Notes: generated from the sequence alone by a model not told the origin. Counted from the first letter of the stretch, positions 1 through 6,895 are shown. The stretch: 19,331 nucleotides of DNA from Xanthobacteraceae bacterium (GCA_025929595.1 JAICQA010000010.1:1-19331), one strand, 5' to 3'. Numbers and translations: made by a program.

Positions 1-67
1 CCGCCACGTTATCGCCGACTTGCGGGTTCACCGCTGATCCGGCCCGGTGTTGGGGGCCGGAACTTCC

Positions 68-1114
68 ATGAACTCGCTAGCAGTGCGGCTGATCGCGCTC
101 TTCTTTTTGTCTGCCGTCTGCGCGGGCTGCGCCGGCACGGCCGCCGACAAGCTGGCGCTCGCCGATATTTCCTCGATCGCCGCCGAGCCGCGCGTCACCG
201 TCTTCACCACCCGCAATGTCGTGGATGGCGCCAAGTCGCGGCCATGGTTCGGCACCGAGCGCGCCAGGCGCCCGAGCGTGGCTGAAGTCCGGCTGTCATC
301 GCCATATGATCGCAGCTCTTTCTCGCTCGTCGCCGGCGACTGGGGCATCGACACGGTGCAATTGCTGCCGAACGGCCTGAACTGGCCTCGCGAAGGCCAG
401 CGCCGCGACGTGCTGATTTACATTCATGGCTTCAATCAGAGTTTCCAGCAGGCGACGCTAGACGCGGCGCGCCTCGCCGACGGAGTCAAGTTCCGCGGCG
501 AAACCATCGTGTTCACATGGCCTTCGCGCGAGAAGCTGCTCGACTATATCCATGACCGCGACAGCGCCATGTGGTCGCGCGATGCGCTCGAAAACATGCT
601 GGCCGAGCTGATCCGCCACCCGGCGGTGAACAACATTCACCTGGTCGCGCATTCCATGGGAACGATGGTGTCGGTCGAGGCGCTGCGGCAGATCCATGCG
701 CGCTTCGGCGAAACGGCCGCGCTCAAGATGGGCGCAATCGTTCTGGCGTCGCCCGACATCGATATCGATGTCTTCGCCTCGACCGTGCAGCGCATCGGCA
801 GCCTGGCGAACCGGATCACCGTGCTCACCGCCGCGAACGACCGCGCGCTCGGGATCATGAACCGGCTCGCGGGCGGCATTGCGCGCGTGGGCACCGCCGA
901 AAAGGAACGCCTTCAGGCCATGGGCCTGCGGGTGATCGACGCCTCGCAGTTCGGCGGCAGCGGCATCAATCACGACCTCTTCCTGTCGAACGATCAGGTG
1001 CGTGCGCAAGTCCGCAGGGCGATTCAGGAATCCGAGCGGTCCGGGCTCGCGATCCGCGCCGGCGAACTCGTCATCGGCGGACAGGGCGCCCAGCCCGAAG
1101 CCGGCCAGCAGTAA
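68..1114 (+). CDS. Alpha/beta hydrolase (DUF900-like), probable lipoprotein
   Basis: This is a predicted esterase-type alpha/beta hydrolase, exported and probably membrane-anchored; the substrate cannot be told. The first 21 residues form a hydrophobic signal ending in Cys-Ala-Gly-Cys, a lipobox-like site with an unusual Cys at -3. The core contains a strand followed by YIHGFNQSF (oxyanion region) and the nucleophile elbow VAHSMG, with the putative catalytic Ser at residue 196. A later SPDID stretch could supply the acid and a GINHD stretch the His. I chose the ATG at 68 over an in-frame ATG at 47 because only the later one starts directly at a signal peptide. It stands alone on + and is followed by a small hairpin with a T run. 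Family resemblance is to the DUF900 (PF05990) hydrolases; the exact role is inferred. Confidence 0.85.
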   Translation: MNSLAVRLIALFFLSAVCAGCAGTAADKLALADISSIAAEPRVTVFTTRNVVDGAKSRPWFGTERARRPSVAEVRLSSPYDRSSFSLVAGDWGIDTVQLLPNGLNWPREGQRRDVLIYIHGFNQSFQQATLDAARLADGVKFRGETIVFTWPSREKLLDYIHDRDSAMWSRDALENMLAELIRHPAVNNIHLVAHSMGTMVSVEALRQIHARFGETAALKMGAIVLASPDIDIDVFASTVQRIGSLANRITVLTAANDRALGIMNRLAGGIARVGTAEKERLQAMGLRVIDASQFGGSGINHDLFLSNDQVRAQVRRAIQESERSGLAIRAGELVIGGQGAQPEAGQQ

Positions 1115-1130
1115 GAATTTTTTCTGCCCG

Positions 1131-1155
1131 GTCACGCCGTGACTTTTTTGTCACG
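1131..1155 (+). terminator. Small hairpin with T6 run after the hydrolase gene
   Basis: GTCAC (1131-1135), a 3-nt loop and GTGAC (1139-1143) are followed by six T residues (1144-1149), which looks like a weak rho-independent terminator for the upstream hydrolase. The same sequence allows a second fold in which CGTGAC (1138-1143) pairs with GTCACG (1150-1155) around the T6. The stem is only 5-6 bp, so the terminator call is tentative. Confidence 0.4.
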
Positions 1156-1345
1156 CGCGTCGACTTCGCACCGAATTACCCCCTGTTTGCCTATCCTTTG
1201 AGCAGCTTGCCGATTTTGTGACGTTGCGAAGCAGCGGTCATTCCGACGATTTTTGTCATCGAACATTCGGTTCACCCGCTGCGGCCCAGGCGAAAATCGA
1301 GACCGGGGCCGCCAGGCGGAAGCGGACAAAAACACGGGGTTTTCC

Positions 1346-2206
1346 ATGCGGGGCAACATGCTCAAGACATCGATCATCGCCGCCGGCGCGCTCGCGCTGA
1401 TGGCCGGCTCGTCGCTCGCGGCCGATGTGCCGGTCGTCACCAAGGCGCCGCCCGCGGTCGGCAAGGCGCCGGTCGGCGGCGGCTTCGCGGTCGAATACGG
1501 CGGCTGGATCGCAAGCGACTACGTCTTCCGCGGCACCACGCAGTCGAACGGCGGCCCGTCCGCGGGTGCCTCCTTCACGGCAGTCTGGGGCAACACCTTC
1601 TATCTCGGCATTGCCGGCGCGGCGGTCGATTGGCCGACGACGGCGGCCTACAATCTCAGCGATCCATCCGCCGAAATCGACTTCGTCGGCGGCCTGCGCT
1701 TCTCGAGTGGCAAGTGGAGCTTCGACGTCGGGGCGATTTATTACTACTACCCGAAGGAAATGTTCTTCCAGAGCGACTTCTGGGAAGTGTACGGCATCGC
1801 GAAATACGCGCTCACCGATCAGTTCGTGGTCGGCGCCAGCATCAACCACTCGCCCGACTATCTGAACTACGGCATCGAGGGCACGACGGGCGCGGTCAGC
1901 CTCGCCTGGACCGTGCCGACTTCGTACAAGGATCTGTCGTTCTTCGTGTCCGGCGATCTCGGCCGTGTTTGGCTCGGTGACACGTCGAGCCCCGCCGGCA
2001 TCTTCGTTCCGGACTACACTTATTGGAGCGCGGGCCTCGGCTGGACCTGGAAGAACATCACCCTCGACCTCCGCTATCACGACACCAACCTCTCGGCGGC
2101 CGGTTGCCAGGGCATCTGGAATGCGGTGGGTTCGCCGGGCATCAACGGCTGGTGCGGCGAAGCCTATGTCGCGAAGCTCTCCTTCGCCGGTTCGACCGCG
2201 AACTGA
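1346..2206 (+). CDS. TorF/Gcw_chp-family outer-membrane protein (putative porin)
   Basis: This is a predicted outer-membrane beta-barrel protein of the TorF/Gcw_chp (TIGR02001) family, about 286 residues. A cleavable signal peptide is clear: a hydrophobic stretch ends in SSLA followed by ADVP. After a short Pro/Lys-rich linker comes the family signature near the mature N-terminus, with Gly-Gly, ASDYVFRGTTQS and a following Pro. The rest alternates aromatic and polar residues as in amphipathic strands and ends in AKLSFAGSTAN. The ATG at 1346 has a purine-rich stretch (CGGGG) about 7 nt upstream; an ATG at 1358 would also give a complete signal peptide. A longer in-frame start at 1253 adds unrelated residues before the signal peptide and was rejected. 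The family's transported substrate is not settled. Confidence 0.85.
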   Translation: MRGNMLKTSIIAAGALALMAGSSLAADVPVVTKAPPAVGKAPVGGGFAVEYGGWIASDYVFRGTTQSNGGPSAGASFTAVWGNTFYLGIAGAAVDWPTTAAYNLSDPSAEIDFVGGLRFSSGKWSFDVGAIYYYYPKEMFFQSDFWEVYGIAKYALTDQFVVGASINHSPDYLNYGIEGTTGAVSLAWTVPTSYKDLSFFVSGDLGRVWLGDTSSPAGIFVPDYTYWSAGLGWTWKNITLDLRYHDTNLSAAGCQGIWNAVGSPGINGWCGEAYVAKLSFAGSTAN

Positions 2207-2227
2207 TCTTCGGGTCGCCTGAAACAG

Positions 2228-2390
2228 AACGGGCGGCGCCCAGAGTGCGATCGTTTCAGGCGGAAGCGAAAACGCTTCCGCCTGAAACGTGAATCGCACT
2301 CTGACCTTTTCGAATCGAGCCGGATTTTACGTTCGCGGCGAAATCGCCTGCGATTGCGCCGCGAACGATCCGGCTCGTGCGCCGCCCGTT
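2228..2390. repeat. Compound palindromic element with three-way-junction potential
   Basis: An outer perfect 12-bp inverted repeat (AACGGGCGGCGC at 2228-2239 and its complement at 2379-2390) encloses two long hairpins. Hairpin 1 (2241-2303) has an 11-bp outer arm, a 3-nt bulge at 2290-2292, a 17-bp inner arm and an AAAA loop. Hairpin 2 (2316-2377) has a 10-bp outer arm, a 4-nt bulge at 2326-2329, an 11-bp arm and an inner 5-bp arm with a CCTG loop. Each hairpin carries its bulge on the side facing the 12-nt linker, so the layout is mirror-like. It lies between two convergent genes and could terminate transcription in both directions. It resembles rhizobial dispersed palindromes, but copy number cannot be seen here. 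Confidence 0.85.
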
Positions 2391-2414
2391 TTGCGTTGGC
2401 GACTTGATTCTGAC

Positions 2415-2723
2415 TCAGCGCGCGCAGGTCACCGCGACCATGAGCGGACAGAACTTGCCCTCGCAGCGCGCCGGCCGCTTGTCCGCCGGCACCGCGCCGG
2501 TGATCTCGTCGGTGTCCACGCGGCCGAAATTCACCGCCTGCACATAGTCGCGTGCGCGGCAGATGGCGGAAGCGGCGGCCTCGCCGCATTGCTCGCCAGA
2601 GGCGAGACAGTCATGGACGCCGTAGCCGTCGTCGCCCTTGAACACGAAAATATGGGTTTCCGCGAACGCCGGCGCGGCGAAAACAATCGCGGCGGCAACC
2701 GCCACGAAACGTAGCTGACGCAT
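2415..2723 (-). CDS. Small secreted cysteine-rich protein of unknown function
   Basis: I do not recognise this 102-residue protein. It has a clear Sec signal peptide (hydrophobic residues 6-21, ending APAFA before ETHIF). The mature part of about 80 residues contains six Cys (39, 46, 55, 87, 92, 100), which suggests up to three disulfides in the periplasm. A purine run (GGGGGA) lies about 6 nt upstream of the ATG, supporting this start. The gene converges with the TorF-type gene across the compound palindrome and is divergent from cysS. The sequence includes HIFVFKGDDGYGVHDC and a C-terminal Pro-Leu-Met-Val-Ala-Val-Thr-Cys strand. The reading frame and start look real; the function is unknown. 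Confidence 0.75.
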   Translation of the reverse strand: MRQLRFVAVAAAIVFAAPAFAETHIFVFKGDDGYGVHDCLASGEQCGEAAASAICRARDYVQAVNFGRVDTDEITGAVPADKRPARCEGKFCPLMVAVTCAR

Positions 2724-2854
2724 AAAACGTCCCCCAAAGCCCCCACGGCCGCTGGCGAGGGTGCCCGTTCGTAGTTGATCCGGAGTTAAAGCCCCTGGCG
2801 CCGCCGCTCCGCCGCCATCACACTCGAATTAACTCGCGATCCGTTGAGTCGCCA

Positions 2855-2868
2855 GTGACCATGGTCAC
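2855..2868. promoter_or_regulatory. 14-bp perfect palindrome, possible operator
   Basis: GTGACCATGGTCAC is a perfect palindrome located between the divergent starts of the cysteine-rich secreted protein gene and cysS. Its size and position fit a dimeric regulator's operator. No regulator is identified, and the call rests on symmetry and position only. Confidence 0.3.
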
Positions 2869-2955
2869 ATTCCAGCGGTTTTCCGGGCCTGTGGCATCCG
2901 GGCCGCAGCCCGGGTGTCTTGACCGGAACCCCCGCCAAACGGCATGGTGCCGCCC

Positions 2956-3015
2956 ATGAACAACGCCGCCCGCAACAATTTCTTCGGCATTTGCCGGGAG
3001 ATTATCTGCGCCTGA
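2956..3015 (+). CDS. Candidate leader peptide with two Cys codons before cysS
   Basis: The 19-codon ORF reads MNNAARNNFFGICREIICA and stops 74 nt before the cysS start. Cys codons 13 and 18 lie near its end. Codon 13 sits in a small hairpin (2985-2996). Codon 18 enters a 5-bp perfect hairpin (3008-3012 with 3019-3023) that has the UGA stop at the start of its loop. The 3' arm of that hairpin overlaps the 5' arm of a larger fold (3021-3027 with 3067-3073, plus inner pairs), so the two folds compete. This is the layout of a ribosome-stalling leader sensing charged tRNA-Cys. Against it: no Shine-Dalgarno is evident before either ATG (2944 or 2956), and no U-tract terminator follows. The reading frame is certain; translation and function are inferred. 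Confidence 0.4.
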   Translation: MNNAARNNFFGICREIICA

Positions 3016-3020
3016 AAGGG

Positions 3021-3073
3021 CGCGGGCAGGCCGTTCTATCTCGACAGTTCAGAGACGAACGTTCCGGCCCGCG
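3021..3073 (+). promoter_or_regulatory. Potential 5'-UTR hairpin just before the cysS ribosome-binding site
   Basis: CGCGGGC (3021-3027) is complementary to GCCCGCG (3067-3073). Inside it GG/CC (3029-3030 with 3064-3065), GTTC/GAAC (3033-3036 with 3057-3060) and TCTC/GAGA (3039-3042 with 3052-3055) can also pair, giving an interrupted long hairpin. It ends 6 nt before AGGGA (3080-3084), the likely cysS Shine-Dalgarno. It is mutually exclusive with the hairpin at 3008-3023. Stability was not computed. Confidence 0.35.
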
Positions 3074-3089
3074 GGGCATAGGGACGTCG

Positions 3090-4442
3090 ATGGAACTGAA
3101 GCTCTACAACACGCTGACGCGCACCAAGGAACCGTTTCGCCCGCTCGATCCGGGCAACGTCCGCATGTATGTCTGCGGCCCGACGGTCTATGACTTCGCG
3201 CATATCGGCAATGCGCGTCCCGTCATCGTATTCGACGTGCTCTACCGCCTGCTGCGCCATCTCTATGGCGCCGACCACGTCAAATATATCCGCAACATCA
3301 CCGACGTGGACGACAAGATTAATGCGCGCGCGGCCGAGGAATATTCCGGCCTGCCGCTGAACGACGCGATCCGCAGGGTCACCGAGAAAACCGAGCGCCA
3401 GTTCCACGAGGATGTAGCCGCGCTCGGCTGCCTCGCGCCGACCGATCAGCCCCGTGCCACCGAGTATGTCCGCCGCACCGACGGCACGCTCGACATGGTC
3501 ACGCTGATTCAGAAGCTGATCGACCACGGCAATGCCTATGCGAAGGAGGGGCATGTTCTCTTTCGCGTCGACAGCATGCCGGATTACGGCAAGCTCGCCG
3601 GCCGGTCGCTCGACGAGATGATTGCTGGCGCACGCGTGGAGATCGCACCGTTCAAGGAAAATCCGATGGACTTCGTGCTGTGGAAGCCGTCGTCGGAAAA
3701 CGAACCCGGTTGGGAAAGTCCGTGGGGCCGGGGGCGCCCGGGCTGGCACATCGAATGCTCGGCGATGTCGGCGGCGCTCCTGGGCAAGGAATTCGACATC
3801 CACGGCGGCGGCATCGATCTCGTCTTCCCGCATCACGAGAACGAACTCGCGCAGACGCGCTGCGCATTCCATTCCGACCGCATGGCGCAGGTCTGGATGC
3901 ACAACGGTTTCCTGCAGGTCGAAGGCGCGAAGATGTCGAAGAGTCTCGGAAATTTCCTGACGATTCGGCAGTTGCTCGATGTCTGGCCGGGTGAAGTCCT
4001 CCGCTTCAACATGTTGCGGACGCATTATCGCCAGCCGCTCGACTGGACCGCGACGGGACTTGAAGAGAGTCGCGTTACGCTGCGATCACTCACCGATATT
4101 CCGGGATATTCCGACGAGGGCGCCGCGAAATTCGCACCGTCGGTCCTTGACGCGCTGGCGGACGACCTCAACACGCCGCAGGCGATCACCGAACTGCACG
4201 TGTTGCACAAGCGCGGCGAGCATGAGGCCTTGGCCGCGACCCTGCGTGCCTTCGGCCTGCGCCGTCCGCAAAACGTCACGCAGGTCGACAGCGGCAAGGT
4301 CGACACGCTGATAGGTGCGCGCAACGCCGCCCGCAAGGCGAAGGATTTCAAGAAGGCGGACGAAATCCGCGACGAACTTGCCTCCATGGGCGTGGTCATA
4401 AAGGACGGTCCGCAGGGCACCACCTGGGAGCTCGCACGCTGA
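3090..4442 (+). CDS. cysS: Cysteine--tRNA ligase
   Basis: This class I aminoacyl-tRNA synthetase charges tRNA-Cys with cysteine in the cytoplasm. The protein of 450 residues is within the usual CysRS size range. Visible landmarks are MYVCGPTVYD with the first zinc-ligand Cys at residue 29, the HIGN signature (38-41), the WHIECSAM zinc Cys, the HGGGIDL and HHENE segments, and KMSKS at 281-285. The C-terminal part contains the ARNAARKAKDFKKADEIRDEL helix typical of CysRS. The start at 3090 is preceded by AGGGA with 5-nt spacing and gives the usual N-terminus (MELKLYNTLT). The frame stays open back to 2919, but that extension is not CysRS-like. The stop overlaps the next gene's ATG by one nucleotide, so the pair is probably one operon. 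Confidence 0.97.
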   Translation: MELKLYNTLTRTKEPFRPLDPGNVRMYVCGPTVYDFAHIGNARPVIVFDVLYRLLRHLYGADHVKYIRNITDVDDKINARAAEEYSGLPLNDAIRRVTEKTERQFHEDVAALGCLAPTDQPRATEYVRRTDGTLDMVTLIQKLIDHGNAYAKEGHVLFRVDSMPDYGKLAGRSLDEMIAGARVEIAPFKENPMDFVLWKPSSENEPGWESPWGRGRPGWHIECSAMSAALLGKEFDIHGGGIDLVFPHHENELAQTRCAFHSDRMAQVWMHNGFLQVEGAKMSKSLGNFLTIRQLLDVWPGEVLRFNMLRTHYRQPLDWTATGLEESRVTLRSLTDIPGYSDEGAAKFAPSVLDALADDLNTPQAITELHVLHKRGEHEALAATLRAFGLRRPQNVTQVDSGKVDTLIGARNAARKAKDFKKADEIRDELASMGVVIKDGPQGTTWELAR

Positions 4443-4945
4443 TGGGACGCGCCAATCCGAGCTTCGCGCTGCGGCCGTTCCTCCCCGAGGACGTGCCGGT
4501 GCTCGCGGAGATTTTCCGCGCCAGCGTCGAGGGCCTTGCCGCCGAGGACTACTCGGAAAGCCAGGTCGATGTCTGGGCGAGCGCCGCCGACGATGAGGAG
4601 CAGTTCGCCGCGCGCTTGGCGGCGAGCCTCACTCTCGTTGCCACCATGGACGGCGCGGCGGTCGGCTTTGCTTCGCTCGACGCACCCGGCCATATCGACT
4701 TCGTCTATGTCCACCCCGCGGTGGCGGGCAGGGGCGCTGGCACGATGCTGGTCGATGCGCTGACCAAGCTCGCGGCCGCTCGCGGTGCGATCAAGCTCAC
4801 GGTCGAAGCAAGCGACAACGCGCAGGAGTTCTTCCGCCGCCGCGGCTTCAAGGCACTGCAAAGGAACAGCGTGCCCATGGGCGGCGAGTGGCTCGCCAAC
4901 ACGACGATGGAAAAGCCGCTCGCGACCAAGACGGTGCTGCAATGA
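4442..4945 (+). CDS. GNAT-family N-acetyltransferase (YafP-like)
   Basis: A 167-residue GCN5-related acetyltransferase that would move acetyl from acetyl-CoA to an unknown acceptor. The acetyl-CoA-binding motif is seen as VYVHPAVAGRGAGTML (about residues 88-103). It is preceded by the strand HIDFVYV and followed by the conserved C-terminal NAQEFFRRRGF segment. The ADDEEQF region and general layout resemble YafP-type members. Its ATG overlaps the cysS TGA by one base, which indicates translational coupling with cysS. No direct functional link to cysteine charging can be read from the sequence. Confidence 0.9.
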   Translation: MGRANPSFALRPFLPEDVPVLAEIFRASVEGLAAEDYSESQVDVWASAADDEEQFAARLAASLTLVATMDGAAVGFASLDAPGHIDFVYVHPAVAGRGAGTMLVDALTKLAAARGAIKLTVEASDNAQEFFRRRGFKALQRNSVPMGGEWLANTTMEKPLATKTVLQ

Positions 4946-5032
4946 CTGCCGCGCGCTTGAATCAAAATCTGAACGGGTTGAATCGTTCCGGCGAAAGCAG
5001 TCGCGAACATCTTGAAATGACTCAAAATTCTT

Positions 5033-5138
5033 CCCTCATGCGCGGGCGAAAGGCGCGAAGCGCCGTCTTTGCGCCTGAAGACCCGCGCATCCAGAGCCAA
5101 GCTCGCTGGATTGCCGGGTCAAGCCCCGCAATGAGGGG
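5033..5138. repeat. Palindromic intergenic repeat, family A, copy 1 (before cimA)
   Basis: The copy is bounded by CCCTCAT (5033-5039) and its complement ATGAGGG (5131-5137). Inside are TGCGCGGG paired with CCCGCGCA, a GGCGC-GAA-GCGCC hairpin, and CCAG paired with CTGG. It shares its ends, the GCATCCAGAG-type centre and the CTGGATTGCCGGGTCAAGCC segment with the copies at 6775-6895 and 13519-13637. It lies wholly in the gap between the GNAT gene and cimA, 15 nt before the cimA start, so it would be in the cimA leader if transcribed from upstream. Confidence 0.85.
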
Positions 5139-5153
5139 TTAGAGAGATCTCCG

Positions 5154-6749
5154 ATGGCCAAGGAACGCCTCTATCTCTTCGACACCACGCTGCGCGATGG
5201 CGCGCAGATGCACGGCGTCGACTTCACGCTCGCGGACAAGCTCAAGGTCGCGCGGCTTCTGGACGATCTCGGCGTCGATTATGTCGAGGCCGGCTATCCC
5301 GGCGCCAACCCGACCGACACGAGCCTGTTTGCGGAAGAGCGCGGCACCAAAGCAAAGTTCACCGCCTTCGGCATGACCAAGCGGCCCGGCCGCTCGGCCT
5401 CGAACGACCCCGGACTCGCGCAGGTGCTGGCCGCGAAGGCGGACGCGATCTGTCTCGTTGCGAAGTCCTCGGCCTTCCAGGTCAAGGTCGCGCTCGAAAC
5501 GACGCCGGAGGAAAATCTCGCTTCGATCAGGGAATCCGTGGCCGCCGCCAAGGCAACAGGGCGGGAAGTGCTGATCGACTGCGAGCACTTCTTCGATGGC
5601 TATAAGGAAGACAAGCAATTCGCGCTTGCCTGCGCCAAGGCCGCCTATGACTCCGGCGCGCGCTGGGTGGTGCTGTGCGACACCAACGGCGGCACGCTCC
5701 CGCACGAGGTCGAAGCGATCGTCGGCGAGGTGGTGAAGCAGATCCCCGGCGATCATGTCGGCATCCACGCGCATAACGACACGGAACAGGCCGTCGCCAA
5801 CTCGCTCGCCGCCGTGCGCGCGGGCGCGCGCCAGATTCAGGGGACACTCAACGGCGTCGGCGAGCGTTGCGGCAACGCCAACCTCTGTTCGATCATTCCG
5901 ACGCTGCTGCTGAAGCAGGAATTTTCCGGCCGCTTCGACATCAATGTGAAGCCCGAAGCGCTGAAGACGTTGTCGCAGGTCTCGCACACGCTCGACGAGA
6001 TGCTGAACCGTGCGCCCGATCGCCACGCGCCCTATGTCGGCGACGCGGCCTTCACGACCAAGACCGGCATTCATGCGTCCGCGATCCTGAAGAATCCGGC
6101 GACCTACGAGCATGTCGCGCCGGAATCCGTCGGCAATCGCCGCAAGGTGCTCGTCTCCGACCAGGCCGGCCGCTCGAATGTGCTCGCCGAGCTCGAACGC
6201 ACCGGCGTCGCCATCGACAGGAACGACCCCCGACTCGCGCGCCTTCTCGAAGAAGTGAAGGACCGCGAGGCGCGCGGCTATTCCTACGAGTCCGCCGACG
6301 CCTCCTTCGCGCTGCTTGCGCGCCGCGTGCTCGGCAAGGTGCCGGAATACTTCTCGGTCGAGCAGTTCGATGTGAATGTCGAGCAGCGCTACAACGCGGT
6401 CGGCGAGCGCGTCACGGTCGCCCTGGCGGTGGTCAAGGTGAAGGTCGCGGGCGAGACCATGATCTCGGCCGCCGAAGGCAACGGCCCCGTGAACGCGCTC
6501 GACGTCGCGCTCCGCAAGGACCTCGGCAAATACCAGCCGTTCATCTCCGGCCTCAAGCTCACCGACTACCGCGTGCGTATCCTCGACGGCGGCACGGGCG
6601 CGGTCACCCGTGTGCTGATCGAAAGCGAGGACGAAAAGGGCGAGCGCTGGACCACGGTCGGCGTGTCGCCCAACATCATCGATGCATCGTTCCAGGCGCT
6701 CACCGACTCGATCACCTGGAAGCTGCTGAATTCCAACGCGCCGGCCTGA
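5154..6749 (+). CDS. cimA: (R)-citramalate synthase
   Basis: It condenses pyruvate and acetyl-CoA to (R)-citramalate, the first step of the threonine-independent route to 2-oxobutyrate and isoleucine. The 531-residue protein has a DRE-TIM barrel with DTTLRDG at residues 10-16. The metal-binding HAH is at 205-207 (GIHAHNDTEQAVANS), followed by GTLNGVGERCGNANL. The C-terminal part (about 390-520) resembles the LeuA dimerisation/regulatory domain, ending in the region that binds isoleucine in related enzymes. The N-terminus MAKERLYLFDTTLRDGAQ is typical of this long CimA class rather than of 2-isopropylmalate synthase. An AGAGAG run lies about 7 nt before the ATG. Repeat elements occur just before and after the gene. 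Confidence 0.93.
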   Translation: MAKERLYLFDTTLRDGAQMHGVDFTLADKLKVARLLDDLGVDYVEAGYPGANPTDTSLFAEERGTKAKFTAFGMTKRPGRSASNDPGLAQVLAAKADAICLVAKSSAFQVKVALETTPEENLASIRESVAAAKATGREVLIDCEHFFDGYKEDKQFALACAKAAYDSGARWVVLCDTNGGTLPHEVEAIVGEVVKQIPGDHVGIHAHNDTEQAVANSLAAVRAGARQIQGTLNGVGERCGNANLCSIIPTLLLKQEFSGRFDINVKPEALKTLSQVSHTLDEMLNRAPDRHAPYVGDAAFTTKTGIHASAILKNPATYEHVAPESVGNRRKVLVSDQAGRSNVLAELERTGVAIDRNDPRLARLLEEVKDREARGYSYESADASFALLARRVLGKVPEYFSVEQFDVNVEQRYNAVGERVTVALAVVKVKVAGETMISAAEGNGPVNALDVALRKDLGKYQPFISGLKLTDYRVRILDGGTGAVTRVLIESEDEKGERWTTVGVSPNIIDASFQALTDSITWKLLNSNAPA

Positions 6750-6774
6750 TACCGAACGAGCGGTAGATTTTTGT

Positions 6775-6895
6775 CCCTCATGCCCGGGCTTGACCCGGGC
6801 ATCCAGAGTGCCACCCAATCGACCCCGTGCTTTTTGTTCTGGATTGCCGGGTCATCCTCGGGTCAAGCCCGAGGACAGGCGCCCGGCAATGAGGA
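6775..6895. repeat. Palindromic intergenic repeat, family A, copy 2 (before crotonase gene)
   Basis: This is the cleanest copy. CCCTCAT (6775-6781) faces ATGAGG (6889-6894). Hairpin 1 is TGCCCGGG (6781-6788) with CCCGGGCA (6794-6801). ATCCAG (6801-6806) pairs with CTGGAT (6839-6844). A nested third hairpin has ATTGCCGGG (6843-6851) with CCCGGCAAT (6882-6890) and an inner TCCTCGGG (6855-6862) with CCCGAGGA (6868-6875). The terminal GAGG runs directly into GAGGAGAAGG, the Shine-Dalgarno of the next gene. Translated on +, the repeat gives the spurious MPGLDPGIQ peptide seen in over-extended gene starts. Confidence 0.9.

Larger units (their letters stand above)
2724..3089. other. Divergent intergenic region upstream of cysS
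   Basis: This 366-nt stretch separates the start of the secreted cysteine-rich gene (-) from cysS (+) and must hold promoters for both. It contains a 14-bp perfect palindrome (2855-2868), a GC-rich hairpin with a 6-bp stem (2898-2913), a CTTGAC hexamer at 2918-2923 that matches the usual alphaproteobacterial -35 but has no good -10 at the right distance, and a 19-codon ORF (2956-3015) followed by a 53-nt potential hairpin (3021-3073). The reading frame is open from 2919 into cysS, but the extra 57 codons do not resemble a CysRS N-terminus. Confidence 0.6.

Noticed and set aside
2..37. Possible tail of an upstream gene ending in TGA at 35-37
   Set aside because: Only 11 codons are visible, too few to recognise or to separate from chance.
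2531..2746. Alternative 71-codon frame on - over the secreted cysteine-rich gene
   Set aside because: It lacks a signal peptide and good start site; the overlapping 102-codon frame has both.
2918..2947. CTTGAC -35-like hexamer as promoter for a leaderless cys leader ORF
   Set aside because: No acceptable -10 hexamer lies 16-19 nt downstream, so a promoter cannot be claimed.
2919..3089. 57-codon N-terminal extension of cysS
   Set aside because: The extension does not resemble CysRS, the usual N-terminus begins at 3090, and an AGGGA site lies before 3090.
4942..5142. 66-codon ORF overlapping the GNAT stop (ATGA) and ending before cimA
   Set aside because: More than half of it is the family A repeat, and the remaining 30 codons show no domain and no Ile-rich leader pattern that would fit control of cimA.
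5139..6818. Long open frame (559 codons) on - opposite cimA
   Set aside because: Its sequence is low-complexity in Arg, Asp, Gly and His, as expected for the antisense of a high-GC gene, and it begins inside a repeat element (LDARVKPGHEG type peptide). cimA on + has complete motifs.
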